Part shown: one piece after another, positions 1 through 11,550 of the stretch
Position numbering within the stretch: position 1 is the stretch's first letter
Layout: each line of letters opens with the position of its first letter
Assembly: GCA_032164245.1 (NCBI GenBank)
Contig: JAVMKO010000003.1
Coordinates: 140,481,259-140,545,258 of the forward strand
Reading direction: 5' to 3'
Length of the DNA: 64,000 nucleotides
DNA from: Sternotherus odoratus
Taxonomy: Eukaryota > Chordata > Testudines > Kinosternidae
Notes under the pieces: generated by a model
What the model was told of the DNA's origin: nothing
Databases searched by the model: none
The model's input: the letters and a program-made list of their open reading frames with translations, nothing else
Position numbers and translations under genes: made by a program

Positions 1-60
1 ACCTTCAGCTGGTATAAACAGATTTAGTTCCATTGACTTCAAATTTACTACTAAAGTCCT
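1..60. repeat. half of an amniote palindromic interspersed repeat
   Basis: The words CAGCTGGTATAAACAG and CCATTGACTTCAA match one arm of the common bird/turtle palindromic repeat family, whose centre is CCATTGACTTCAATGG. The copy is cut by the window edge. Family recognised from memory only. Confidence 0.45.
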
Positions 61-1291
61 AGTAAAGTCAGTCATGGGATTGCACAGCATGTAAATGAAG
101 GCAAGCTTTGGCCTGCCTGTCTTGTTAAATAAAACAGCAAGGAAATATTTTAAAACTTACCTTTCAATGGTCCAGATTTCTTCTTAACTTATTTACAGGA
201 GGAGTGATTTCACTGATTCTACTCATGGGAGCGACAGAGAGCAGCATCTGGTCCCAAACATTTTCAGGTGAAACCTTGGCCCCTTTGAAGTCAATGGGAG
301 TTTAGCCATTGTCTTCAGTGGAACCATAAATTCAACCTTCATCTATAGTCTCTCCTGTTATCTATGAAGAGATGAAAAACTTGAACTTCCTCATATTTAG
401 AAAATTTATAAATTAAGAACTTGCTTTGAGGTTGTTGCATATATGAAATGCTGTTTCCCCCCAGGGCATTATTGCCTTGAGCTGAGACAATAAGAGCATT
501 GCAGGCAAGGACCCTGCATGGGGCTCTGTAATTTACAAGGATTTAGAGTCTTCTTCCTACAGGCACCCCACGGATTTTGCTGTATTTTCCAAAATCTAAG
601 CTTCCATTCGAAACAATGAAGCTTCTAACACATCTGGGTTTGCGGAAGCAGAATGTAAATAGATGCGCTGTTGTCTTATTTTAGAATCTGTAGTAAGCCA
701 GACTGAAACAATAGCACTAAGAAATGTAAACTACTCCCATTTATCTCAATGGGATCGGGTGTTAACTTTGAAGCCTAATTGTGACCATTTTAATGCCAAC
801 ATTGTTAACTATTTCACTGAGGTCAACACACCAGAAAATCTAGGGTAATGAACTTATCAAGTGTGGGTGTTTGTACTAGTCACTTCCTGATGTTCTACTC
901 ATTTGAAAAGGACACTGCATTACAATAAGGTTAGTTTGAATATTCTCTCACTTAATCAGGTAGCTGAGATGTTTGCTGCTGTATTTCAAAATTATCTTAA
1001 AGGAAAGTCCAGGTTAAATGTTAGCTTCATTGTTTGTATTCTGTATTTGTGACTTGTAGGATTTTATGATTTTGCTATTAACTTTTGATCAAGGTGCATG
1101 GAAGGCAATCCGGTTTAAACAACTGAAAAACAGGTTTGAACAAACCTCCCTGAGCCTTAAAATAGTTAGTACTGAAATATAAACAGGGCAAATTCAAATA
1201 GAAACCAAAACAAATGATAGAAATTCTATGTAGGTGGAGCAAGTGGGAGGGGGAAAGGGTTTAATAGTGCCTATGTTTTCAAAAAGGGGAG
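61..1291. other. no gene seen; AT-rich spacer
   Basis: Only short chance open frames (about 60-80 codons) occur. Around 260-335 a decayed copy of the palindromic repeat is visible (CAATGGGAGTTTAGCCATTG). I see no exon-like or RNA-gene-like structure. Confidence 0.6.
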
Positions 1292-1516
1292 AGGGATAGC
1301 TGGGTGGTTTGAGCATTGGCCTGTTAAACCCAGGGTTTGAGCATTGGCCAGCTAAACCCAGGGTTGTGAGTTCACTCCTTGAGGGGACCATTTAGGGATA
1401 TAGGGCAAAAATCTGTTGAATGATTTAACTGGGTATTGGTTCTGCTTTGAGCAGTGGGTTGGACTAGATGATCTCCTGAGGTCCCTTCCAACCCCGATAT
1501 TCTGTGATTCTATGAA
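1292..1516 (+). mobile_element. tortoise-type tRNA-derived Pol III SINE with CR1 tail
   Basis: The 5' part is tRNA-like: GGGATAGCTGGGTGGTTTGAG carries a box A and GGGTTGTGAGTTCACTCC a degenerate box B. The 3' part from about 1436 (TTGGACTAGATGATCTCC, then CCCTTCCAACC, then ATTCTGTGATTCTATG) is the CR1 LINE 3' end, which lets CR1 machinery mobilise the SINE. A 28-bp stretch (TTTGAGCATTGGCC.. to ..AAACCCAGG) occurs twice in tandem, at 1308-1335 and 1336-1363. This doubles part of the tRNA-like body and is unusual for the family. No clear TSD was found. Confidence 0.85.
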
Positions 1517-1789
1517 AATGACTTGTGATCTTGCATGCCTTAAGTTTTTGGGTGCCCAACCTGAAACAACTAAAAGCGACCTGATTGTCAAGAGGTTACA
1601 CAGCTCTTTCTGAAAATCAGGCCTCTTTAAGAGGTCTTAAATTAAGCACCCTAAAATGGAAGTATCCCAAATCACTAGGCACTTCCAAAAATTTAAGCCA
1701 AACTGTGTATTTGGTTTGCAAATTTTGCAAGTGGATTGGTGGTCCAGGATTGGCAGCACTACCCATAAATGCTTGGAATCCTGAATTAG

Positions 1790-1917
1790 AATGGTAAGAT
1801 AAAGAATCAGAGAGATAACCGTGTTAGTCGTGGGTATTAGCCCACGAAAGCTTATGCTTCAAAACTTTATAGTTAGTCTTTAGGGTGCCACAGGACTTTG
1901 TTACCAATGGTAAGGTA
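1790..1917 (+). mobile_element. Penelope-like element, 3' end with hammerhead ribozyme remnant
   Basis: The insert 1802-1905 is flanked by 12-bp TSDs with one mismatch (AATGGTAAGATA at 1790-1801, AATGGTAAGGTA at 1906-1917). It contains CACGAAAGCTTATGC followed by GTTAGTCTTTAGGGTGCCAC, the 3' region of amniote Penelope-like elements, where a hammerhead ribozyme is known. The stem II arms (GTGGG/CCCAC) and the GAAA box are present. The upstream CUGAUGA core is missing: it is replaced by an inverted copy of the element's own end (TCAGAGAGATAACCGTGTTAGTC). The ribozyme is therefore broken, and the piece is a short, 5'-truncated, 5'-inverted insertion. Confidence 0.75.
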
Positions 1918-2150
1918 GATCACCACTGAAAATCAATACTGCAATATTACTCTAGCCCACATTTGTCAGTACCAAAAAGGTACCACCAAAGAGCTTATCA
2001 TGATTGATTTTGATCACTCAGGAGGGGCCCCGGCTTTAATAGTACTGGTGTTGTAGGTCATGACTGAGGAGCACTGAGAGACCTATAAGGATGTTTGCAT
2101 AGCATAGCACCTGTCCACACTACAACTGTTATTGGAATTTGTACCCACTT

Positions 2151-2450
2151 AGGGTATGTTTACAATGCAATCAGGAGGTATGACTGCAGCATGAGTAGAC
2201 ATACCAGAACTAGCTCTGATCAAAGCTAACTCAAGTAACAATAGCAGTGTAGCCACGGCAACAGGCCTCTGGAGTACAACTCTGCCCAGGACCCTGGGTC
2301 CTTACTGAAACAGCTAGCCCATGCCACTGCACTTACTGCCATGGCTACACTGCTATAATTACTCAAACTAGCTCTGATCTAGCTAGGTCAAAGCTAGCTC
2401 AGGTATACTTAAACATGCTGCAATCACATCTCCCCTTGCACACATACCCT
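2151..2450. mobile_element. long-hairpin MITE
   Basis: The element opens with AGGGTATGTTTACAATGC and closes with a complementary TTGCACACATACCCT. The arms stay similar for about 100 bp: the left arm contains GACTGCAGCATG, CTAGCTCTGATCAAAGC and GCAGTGTAGCCACGGC, and the right arm has their reverse complements. The centre (about 2255-2330) is unpaired. It is non-autonomous with no ORF. Its superfamily is not clear from the flanks. Confidence 0.7.
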
Positions 2451-3260
2451 GAGTGCCATGGTTGGCTCAAACCATGTTTTGTGTCCACAGCCCACTTGGT
2501 TAATATGCAATTACACTGCACCTGCTAACAGTGACCCACCTCTGCCAGAGGCCTATGCTGTCACATGACTGCTCAGCACACTGGGTTTTTTGTTGTTGTG
2601 CAACCTGGGTCCCCTAATCCTACATGCCTATGTAACATCTTTGGTTGCTCTTCCTAGCTCTGTGAATTGCCCTCGCACTGGTGCAGCTCCACTGGGTCTA
2701 GCAACGGCAGGAACATATGTACTGATCACCCACAAGCATTTTTACCACTGTGTCATGTAACCTAACTCTTAGCAAACCTAGAAGACACAAGTTAAATTCT
2801 CCCATTGCTAGCACTAGTGGAACTGCCCCAGTGCAAAGAAAACACTAGGAAAATTTAAGAAAATCCTCAGTGTACAACACAGTTATAGAGAGCAAGGAAG
2901 ACAGATCCTCTTTTTACAGGTGACTCTTAAGATGACCATAAACGAATTAGATTAGACACATTTTTTTCAGGTTGTCTGTGTATTTACCAGTACTTCATAC
3001 ATAGTGAATTTAACCCAGTTCCTCTATTTAGATCATCTGTTCCCCCTTTTGTTTGTGTAAGTCTTTCACACAGTGGCAAGGGAGAGAAAATGCCTCAAAG
3101 TGTATTCCTCATCACCATCCAAGATTCACATCCATATTGGAGGCACTGGGGCCAATCTAGTTCCTACGGATATGTATACACGTATTGAAATTGCTTCATA
3201 TGACGAGTTACATTGAATTCAACATTCTGTTCATGCACTTAAAGTTACATTTGTACCTAA
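2451..3260. other. no gene seen
   Basis: No recognisable gene, RNA or repeat apart from composition typical of the local background. Confidence 0.5.
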
Positions 3261-3518
3261 CGCCTTGTCTACACAGGAAACATTTTGCAATATAACCTGG
3301 GGTATACATTTTAACCACCATAGTTACACCAATATAAATCCCCACTGGGACACTTATGCTGTTATAAGAGTGGTTTTATTCAATTTAGTTTGGTACTTGG
3401 AAGGGATTTAAACCAAAAAAAGCCACTTTTATACTGGAAGAGTGTCTACACAGAGGGTTGTATAGGTATAACTATGCTGATATAACTGAAATTAAACTTT
3501 CCTGTGTGGACAAGGGTG
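3261..3518. mobile_element. MITE with about 19-bp terminal inverted repeats
   Basis: The left end CCTTGTCTACACAGGAAA and right end TTTCCTGTGTGGACAAGGG are reverse complements with one mismatch. Internal TATAACTATG-type words suggest the Harbinger-like MITE group whose ends read TTGTCTACAC. A TAA lies at the left border, but no clean matching TSD was seen on the right. Confidence 0.7.
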
Positions 3519-5227
3519 TTTACAGGAACAGGGCCCTATTTCACATCATTCATTCTCTTGTGCCGGCCAATATAAAAGCTCTGAAGTTGGCGCTTGTCCT
3601 TCATGAACTCAAAATTGCTCCATATGCAACCTCCATTTGACGTTGGGAGTTAGGATGTTTGTTGTTTTCATCCACTAGGGTAACTGGGCTTCAGCCCTCC
3701 AAATGTTGCTGGTATCAAAGACTGAGATTTCCTGGATCTGTAAAATACCACAGCAGCATATTTGTAAAAGAAAATTATGTTTAAAGTAATTAACATCTGT
3801 TTTCTTTTTAAAATTCAGAGCAGTCAGCCACAAGTGCTGAGGACCCAGTCTGGCAAAGTTCTCAGCCAACCCCTTTTCCACTGATCTCAATCAGCTGAAG
3901 GGTGCTCAGTGCTTTGCAGGACAGAGGTACTCAGCCCTTCACTAGGACTAAGCCTGTTTCCTCCTCTAGGTGTCTGTGTACCACTGAATATCTTTTGCAG
4001 ATGCCCAGAGGCACAAAACAGAAGCAACTGAAGACACATTTGATTTGTTAAATTTAAAGTTTTATTGCTGTATTAATTTCCTATCTCAACATCAATAAGG
4101 CACATCCTTGTTACAGAAAGAATAAACAATGTAATAAAAATTACTTGAGCCCACCCTTTTGCTAGGCCTTCTTTTCAACTGTTAACACAAAGAAGAAAAT
4201 CGAAACCCTGACAGCTGGATGTGTGTTAATTTAGAAGCCTTTGCCTGAGGTGTCACAATCTGAAATTATGTTGCAGGCATGAGCATGTAGAAGCCTGGAA
4301 TGCTGACGTTAGCAAGGCTGTCCTTGAGTTTACTTAACACTCATTTCTCTCAGTCTGCTTCAGAGCAGAAATGCAGACAATGAAAACTTATTCAGCCTTT
4401 GACAACTTCAGTTGTAGTAAGATAAAGATTCTAGTTAGCAGAGTCCTGTCTTTGCAGGTACACAAAAGTGGTATTCAGAAGACACTGGCTCAGAAAACAT
4501 GGAAAGGTAGCCCAAAAATGTCCCTAATTTCCTTTTATTTACATGAAAAGGGAGGGAAAGGTTCAGGACAAACCAAGGCGAGCTCTCCAAGATGTACCAT
4601 TCAACTTCAAAATAAAAGCTTTGTGATTTCAAACTAAAGGAGCCTTTTTAGATTTCTGTCATTTAGGTAGTTTATTATACTCAAAAGCATCAAAACGCAC
4701 TTTTTAATTCAAACTAACATGGAGTGGATAAAAATATACATAATGAGCTCATATAATTTATCAGTTAGAAATAAGCACGCAGATGGAAAAATGTAGGTTA
4801 CTAGTAAGTATCCAAGAATCTTTTTAATAAAAGCATATGCAGCCCAATAATACCTGGACAAACAAACTGCTCTCGGGGCATTATGTTTAGCAGAAGGAAT
4901 AATCAACAAACATTCTTATGATACCATTTTAGGGAAGCTGAAGCTGACCAAAGGTAACAACCATGTATTAAAAATTATTTTCTTTGTAGAATCCTCTCCA
5001 AAAAATATTAAATAGCCACAGCTTTCTATTCACAGCTGAATTCAGCTTTGTAAACAGACACACAGAACTGCTTCACAGCATCTTCACAATGAAACTCCAT
5101 TTTGCAAAAGTTGTAGAAGACAGCATGGAATTAAACAACATGAGCAATGCATTGGACATTATAGACATAGACCCTCACCCTGCAATGAGCCTCATTCATG
5201 TGCACCTAGAGCTGCTCTGTAAGAGAA
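3519..5227. other. no gene seen; one palindromic-repeat fragment
   Basis: About 3840-3960 shows a decayed copy of the hairpin repeat built on GGGTGCTCAGTGCTTTGCAGGA. The rest is AT-rich and featureless apart from chance frames, the longest being 88 codons at 4371-4637. Confidence 0.5.
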
Positions 5228-5455
5228 GAAGGATGGTCCAGGGCTTAGGGCCCTAGCTTAGGCCTTAGGAGACTCAAGTCCTCACATGGACCCTGACTCC
5301 CTGTGTGGGCCAGTCACAGTCTCTCCGCCCCAACTCCCTTTTTTACATTGGGATAATAGTATATCGCCACCTCAGAGGGGTGCTGAGAGGACAAGTACAT
5401 TAAATGTTTGTGAGGCATGCACATATTATAGTAATGGGGGTCATATAAATACCTT
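5228..5455 (+). mobile_element. CORE/MIR-type SINE
   Basis: The tRNA-like head is GGATGGTCCAGGGCTTAGGG. The middle has CAGTCACAGTCTCTCCGCCCC followed by TTTTTACATTGGGATAATAG. The tail has GTGAGGCATGCACATATTAT. This order matches amniote MIR copies in turtles. Confidence 0.8.
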
Positions 5456-6167
5456 TGTTAGAAGATCAGGGTCCAGCAAGGGAGCAATGAAAGAGGTCAA
5501 CAGATACTTCAGTCTGAAAAAATAAATAAATAATTGGCCATGTCTACGTTGAGTTTTGTAACAGTCCATGCACTAACTCAGGATCCCTTGTAAACTGAGG
5601 TGATATTTGAGGGTTTGAGTCTGAGAATGCCTTAGCCCACAAGCAATTTTATATTTTTCAAACTACAAAACCCAATGGCGGTGCATGTAGCATATGTATA
5701 ATCCACCAAATTGTAACTCTGTACAGAATTTTCTGGACTATGCAGACACATATTTGCCTTCTTCCCAGTTTATCTGGTTGTAGAACATTAATCTAGAAAA
5801 TCGTTGCACACTGAGCTGTCATCCCAAAGGTGGAATGAAATACATGTAGGCTGAAGAGTTTATTTGGAGTGGACTACAAGAAGTATTGTTAAAAGAAATA
5901 CCCAGCAATTTATATAATTCCTTCAGTCTACAAAGATATGAAGCTAGTAATTTAGGGCCTGATTTTATAATCAATTCTGTACAAGAATAAATTTACTCAC
6001 AATAGTAACTTTTTTGTGCACCAGCTCCTTATACTTGTTAGCATGTTTTCCAGGCAAACCTAGCCTGCTAAATATTTTTATCATCTCAGTTTCTCACTTA
6101 TAATAGCTCTCACGCGGCTCACATCCAAATAGCTTGTTGCGTAGTCTAGGAATACTAATATGAATAC
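5456..6167. other. no gene seen
   Basis: AT-rich sequence with no recognised repeat beyond short homopolymers, and no exon-like structure. Confidence 0.5.
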
Positions 6168-6325
6168 TAGGGCTGTCCATTAATTGCAGTTAACTCACGA
6201 GATTCACTGGAAAAAATTAACTGCGATTAAACAAATTAATCACAATTAATTGAACTGTTAAACAATAGAATACCAATTTAAATGTATTAAATATTTTGGA
6301 TGTTTTTCTACATTTTTACACTCTT
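6168..6325 (+). mobile_element. terminal fragment of a hAT-like DNA transposon
   Basis: It starts TAGGGCTGTCCATTAATTGC and continues with repeated ATTAATYGCRATTAA words and AACAATAGAATACCAATTTA, a common turtle DNA-transposon end. The match stops near 6325, so only one end remains. The superfamily call rests on the TAGGGCTG terminus. Confidence 0.5.
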
Positions 6326-6399
6326 AAAGGTTATGGAGTGCCAAGTGGACACGCTCCAGGCGATACTAGCACCGCAAACCAAGTAGCTCTACGCCCGCC

Positions 6400-8125
6400 C
6401 TCCCCCACAGCCACTTTATTCTATTAATTGAAAGCCATCAGAGTCCTGCAAAGCAACATACAATTATCTTAAACCTTCATATTGCATCGTCTGTATCGAT
6501 CACAATCTCCTCCTAATATTACAAGCACTGCACTCCCAAGCACAGCAACAAATATTAGTAGCTGTGAGCTTCAAATTGCTACCTCAAGGCATCCCTGATC
6601 CTTATGGCCCCGCGCTGTGTCCCTCTAATAGCCCTGGTCTCTGCCTGTTCAAATTCAGCCTCCAGGCACTGAGCCTCAGTGGTTCAGCCCTGAGTGAAGC
6701 TTTCACCCTTCCCTTCACAAATATTATGGAATGTACAGCATGCAGCTATAAGCATAGGAATATTGTCATCGGCCAGGTCCAGCTTCCCTTACAGGCATCA
6801 CCAGCGGGCCTTTAAATGGCCAAGAGCACACTCAACCTTAGCCTGTTGGTGAATCACTCCTTGCTGCTGTCAAGGTGCCCTGTGTCTGGTTTCATAAGCC
6901 ATGGCATTAAGGGGTAGGCAGGGTCTCCCAGGATCACAATGGGCATTTCAACTTCCCCTATGGTAATCTTCTGGTCCAGGAAGAAAGTTCCTACTTGCAG
7001 CTTCCTGAAGATGCCAGTGTTCCAAAAGACGCATGCATCATGCACCTCTCCAAACCAGCCTGTGTCAATGTCTGTGAAACACCCACAGTGATCCACAAGC
7101 ACCTGGAGAACCATTGAGAAATACCCCTTCCAATTAAGGTACTCGGTTGCTAGATGGTCTGGCGCCATAATTGGAATATGTGTGCCATCTATCACGCCTC
7201 TGAAGTTAGAGAAGTCCATTTGTGCAAAGCCATACACAATGTTACAAACGTTGCCCAGATTCGCAGTCCTTCGAAGCAGGATGCAATTAATGACCCTGCA
7301 CACTTTTGTCAACAGTCAACTTTCCCACTCCAAACTGGTTAGTGACCAATCGATAGCAGTCAGAGTAATTCCACAGTGCTTCCACAGTGCAATTGCCACA
7401 TGCTTCACCAATGGCGGGGCAGCTCTCATTCTCATGTCCCTGCACTGCAAGGTTGGAGCAAGCTCATCACACAGTACCATGATGTGGTTTTCCTCATCCC
7501 AGACATGCATGACCATGTGATCCCACCACTCAGTACTTGTTTCCCAAGTCCAAAAGCGGTGTTCCATGGTGGTCAGCACCTCTATGAATGCCACAAGTAA
7601 TCTTGTGTCGTAGCTACTACACGTGCCGAGATCAATGTTGCGCTCTTCTTGCCTTTGTAGCTTAAGGAACAACTCCACTGCCACTCATGATGTGTTAGTC
7701 AGCATGAGCAGCATACTGGTCAACAGTGAGGGCTCCATTCCTGCAGACCGAAGAGGCAAATTGCGTAGTACACAAACCATTGAAAGATGATGTCAAAATG
7801 TGGACGGAAGCACAAGGATTGCTGGGATACAAAGCACTATATCACGGGGCACTGCAACTGGATGCAGGATGCCCTGTGACCCCCTCCGCTTTCCCACAAC
7901 TCTTAGTGGTAGAAGAGGAAGAGATGCTCGGTGTGATAGCTGCCCAGAGTGCACCACTCCGAATACCGCTGCAAGTGCTGCAAGTGTGAACATGCTAATG
8001 TGTAGGCAGCTGACAGGCTGAACACACAACAGCGGTTTCCCTTGGGAGAAGGCGTGGAGACAGCTGTGCAGCAAGCAGATAAACAGGGCATCGATAAATG
8101 CCTTATAAACATTAAGGTGTTCACC
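6400..8125 (-). mobile_element. decayed PIF/Harbinger transposon, copy 1
   Basis: The minus strand carries a broken Harbinger transposase (about 6560-7690) and homologous 5' flanking sequence. Sequence at 7780-8035 aligns with that upstream of the transposase in the better copy at 59.54-59.82 kb (for example GATTGCTGGGATA, then the GCTGCAAGTGCTGCAAGTGT region). I see no Myb-like ORF1 beside it, so the copy is internally deleted or truncated. Borders are approximate; no matching TIR pair was found. Confidence 0.7.
6560..7690 (-). pseudogene. Harbinger (HARBI1-like) transposase pseudogene, copy 1
   Basis: On the minus strand, two open stretches in different frames carry one transposase. 7316-7684 encodes the N-terminal part, with FWTWETSTEWWD and a conserved VAIALWK helix region. 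6854-7312 encodes the catalytic core, with VIDGTHIPIMAP (first Asp) and GDPAYPLMPW (second Asp). The frame breaks near 7312-7316, where the helix-turn-helix should continue. The C-terminal part that should hold the catalytic Glu (below 6854) is out of frame with stops; similarity continues there only as fragments. In such elements the product cuts and pastes the transposon in the nucleus. This copy cannot encode a working enzyme. It is clearly diverged from the 58.3-59.5 kb copy. Confidence 0.85.
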
Positions 8126-9880
8126 TGAATGGATGTAGTCTCCTTTGACTTGGAAATCAGATTAGAAATTTTATAGGAACAAGCCATCTCCTGTCAAACC
8201 AGAAATACCCTGGGAACAACTCCTCCCACGGCATCTTAGCTCTTTCAGTTCACTTCTGTATGAAACCAGGAAATGTAGCGCAGCTATGCAATAATGGAAA
8301 AATATAACAATCTTTACAAATTTCAACTTTGGGTCAGTTCTATTTTATTCAAACCAGTTTACCCATCCCCACTGCACTAACTTCTTTGAATAGAGTTCAA
8401 AACTTACGACAGAGAAGTCACAAAATGAATCCAGCTCTATAAAGAATGATGCACCCCTTTGTAGATGTATTTGTTAGGTAATTACTAGCAATTAGAGGTG
8501 GGAAACATCTACCTGGTTTTTATTTATGGTTCTGCAGAATGACATTGGAAGATACAAAGTCATGGGGTGGGAGGGCTTTCAGATAAATGATCCAGATAAA
8601 TAATCATTCACTCTGAATCTGGCCTATACAAGAGACATGAACTGTTTGTAATTGAATCTGTCGTGCTGAACTTGTATGAACACAAGATTCATCTATACAT
8701 GCTGACCGGTTTGTTTTACCCTACATACTCATCTACACACCATCTCATTTGCAATGCCCTCTAGGTACTTGTCTCACGATTCCCAGCAGCCGTGCATTCT
8801 GCAAGAGTCCAAAAGGGCTAGTGCACAGTGGGAAAATAGTGGGAGGATTAGTTGAATCATTTTACTGTCTGTGTTACACTGGCACTGAACTGATTCAGTC
8901 TGAAATGGTTAAGATTTAACCAGTTAATAAACTTGCTGAACGCCTGTCTGCTCTAACCAGTGATCAGACCCTTCATAGGCTGTTTAGGGCATTTTAGTGT
9001 TGCTTAAACAATGTTTCACAGATGTCCTAGGTGCTTTAATTGGTTTTATTTCTCCAGCAAAGACCAGGCCTAAAAGTAATAAATGCAGATGTAATATTCA
9101 GACTCTCTCCAACCTGTTGCAGGAGGAAACAACTCCCTGCTTGAAGAAACTCTGTCAAGGCAACGGGCTGAAAAATTGACCTCCCTTGACAGTTGTCTGC
9201 ATATACTATAACCATTCATTTTTTTAAAAACTGCCTATGCGTCTGTCCAGCTGTTTTTAAAACCAAATTCAAGACTTGAAGTCAGACTAATAATAAAAAC
9301 ACTGATATGTTCATTCCCACTCTCGCATGTCACAAAATCACTAGTCTGTTTAATGTGAAGCTCGCTGAAAAACCCAGCTTTTTTTTTTTTCATTCTTAAA
9401 CAACTATTATTACTAAGAGCAGCACTGTAGATAGTGTTCCAGAAAAAATTATTTGGACACCTCAGGGTAAAAACTTTCCAGATGGCACCAGCGTCAAACA
9501 AAAGTAGGTCAATTTTTAGGCTAACAAATCTTGACATAGCTTTTAAAAATATCTTAGGGCTATATTCTCTCCTATGCATCCCTGTGTGTCGGTGTAAGCT
9601 CCAGAACTAGGTGATTCGCTGAGTGTGGACGCTCTCTGGCTTCCCCTCTATGTGAAAGTGGAAAATTAAGGAGGTGTTCTAACCTCCTGCCAACCTTAAA
9701 TTACACATTGAGCTCTCTGCCTCCTCCTGTAAGTAAAAAGGGGAAACTGAGAGAGTTCCTACCAGCTTCTACACTGTAGTTTCTTAAACTGCTCCCAGAA
9801 AGCTTCCTAAGTCTGGAGTTTACATAGGGATAGGTATCACATCACTAGTATGGAAGTAGTTGTGCTAGTGAAATTGGTCT
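8126..9880. other. no gene seen
   Basis: No gene or well-defined element. 8700-8960 has TCTACACACC-type words that may be an old MITE remnant, but no inverted-repeat pair was found. A 114-codon frame on the minus strand at 9235-9579 has no recognisable motif. Confidence 0.45.
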
Positions 9881-10075
9881 ACACTAGCAAATTATGTCAG
9901 TGTAACTATGTCACTCAGGAGTGTCGAAAATCCATAGTGTCAACAGAAGGACTTCTCCCTTTGACCTAGCTACTGCCTACTGGGGAGATGGAATATTCAC
10001 TCATCAGAGAAATGCTCCCATTGGCATAGGTAGTTTCTTCATTAAAGCGCTACAGCAGCACAGTTGCACCAAGAG
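9881..10075 (-). mobile_element. MITE fragment (TCTACAC / AGCGCTAC family)
   Basis: GGTCTACACTAGCAAATTATG, ACTATGTCACTCAGGAGTG and GCGCTACAGCAGC are the words of the MITE family also seen at 36.36 and 45.17 kb, here in reverse orientation. The far terminus is missing. Confidence 0.55.
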
Positions 10076-11330
10076 ATCAATTGAATCCCGATGGAGGCCA
10101 TGGAAGGAAGGCAATGCCAGCTTCACCGTATGCAATTTCACACAACCTCTTCTGATGGATACACCAACGGACTGGTCTTCACTTGGATTTAGGGGCATAA
10201 ACGGGGAGCCACTGCTCTGCAGAGCATGCTAATCTCCAGGCCCTGCGGGATCCTGTTGGCTACCTTTTCCGAAGTCTACCCCTACTCAGCTGCTACTAGT
10301 TGTGGGTCAGGATCCAATTGCACCAGGGCTCCTTCAGGAGCTATACTATAGAAATGTGCTGCCTGTTACGAAAGCTCAGGGTTTCTCCAAACATGCGTTT
10401 ACTTTCTCTCTATGAAACATAAGCCCTTCAGAAAGAGAGGGAATAACCACTAGGCCAAAATCTGATTTAACTTAGAGTGGAATCACTCAAAGTGAAGGCC
10501 TTCCCCCAGGGACCCACTCCTGAGAGGCACTGAGCACCTTCAGTGGTAGCTGCTAGAGGGTAATCAAAAGCACACAGGATCAAACTCTATATGGGGGTCT
10601 TGTTAATGTAGCCACTAAGTCAGGGGTTCAGTTCAGACACAGCATGCAATCCCCGACTCAGCTGGGATGGTATTATGCTCATCTCAGCTAGCACATAAGG
10701 CTTCTTTTGCTCCTGTGTGTCATTGTAACAGGAGTTGCATGACAGACTGTACTGATAAAATTGTCCCTCAGAGACTCTGAGTCAGCCTCTCTTATCTCAA
10801 TACTAAAATTAAATCATTCTATGAAATTTAGCCTTGACTTGTGTTGCACAAAGTAAACGTAATGCCATTTCATTTCTTAACTAGTGGATTGCAGGTCTCA
10901 GAAGAGAGCAGAGGAGGGGAATGGAAAATTTTGCCTTTCAGTACTAAGGAATCCATTATATTTTATCTAGGATACACTTGAAATGATTTTGTATCATGCT
11001 CTACTGTAGCTACAGCATTTTCTAATATCAGTTATCATTTTCACTCCCACGTGCATCCAGAAATTACACTTATTTTAATGTGTTTTGATCCTGCCGGCAG
11101 TTTTATGTAAATACAAGAAGTAATGATTGTTTTTCTTTTCATCCGCATCTTTTATCAAAGGCATACAGTCTTTGCATTGAAAGGCAGCCACATGCACATT
11201 GGGCCAGATTATGAAGGAAATAGCACCAGTAAAGCATCCAGTAATGAACCCAGGGAACAAGTCATACAGCACCAGGGTAGCAAATGGAAATTTTTAGCTA
11301 GAAACAGACATCTAGCTACCCTTCACTAGA
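10076..11330. other. no gene seen
   Basis: Near 10490-10550 is a remnant of the GCTGAGCACCTTCA palindromic repeat. Otherwise it is a featureless spacer. Confidence 0.45.
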
Positions 11331-11550
11331 GTATCTGAGCACCTCACAATCTTGAATGTATTTATTCCCACAACACATCTGTGCAGTAGGAAACTACTAT
11401 AATCCCCATTTTACCAATGGGAAACTGAGGCAGAGAAAGGCTAAGTGACTTGCCCACAGTCACACAGGAATTCTGTGGAAGAGAAGGAAACTGAACCCAG
11501 GTCTCCCAAATCCTAGGTTAATAACCTAACCACTGGATAACCCTTCCTCT
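11331..11550 (-). mobile_element. CORE/MIR-type SINE
   Basis: Reverse orientation. CCCATTTTACCAATGGGAAACTGAGGCAG lies mid-element, followed by CTTGCCCACAGTCACACAGG. The tRNA-like head is at the right (ACCCAGGTCTCCCAAATCC, then AACCTAACCACTGGATAACC). It is nearly full length. Confidence 0.85.

Noticed and set aside
1802..1905. An intact hammerhead ribozyme
   Set aside because: The CUGAUGA core strand is missing; only stem II and GAAA remain.
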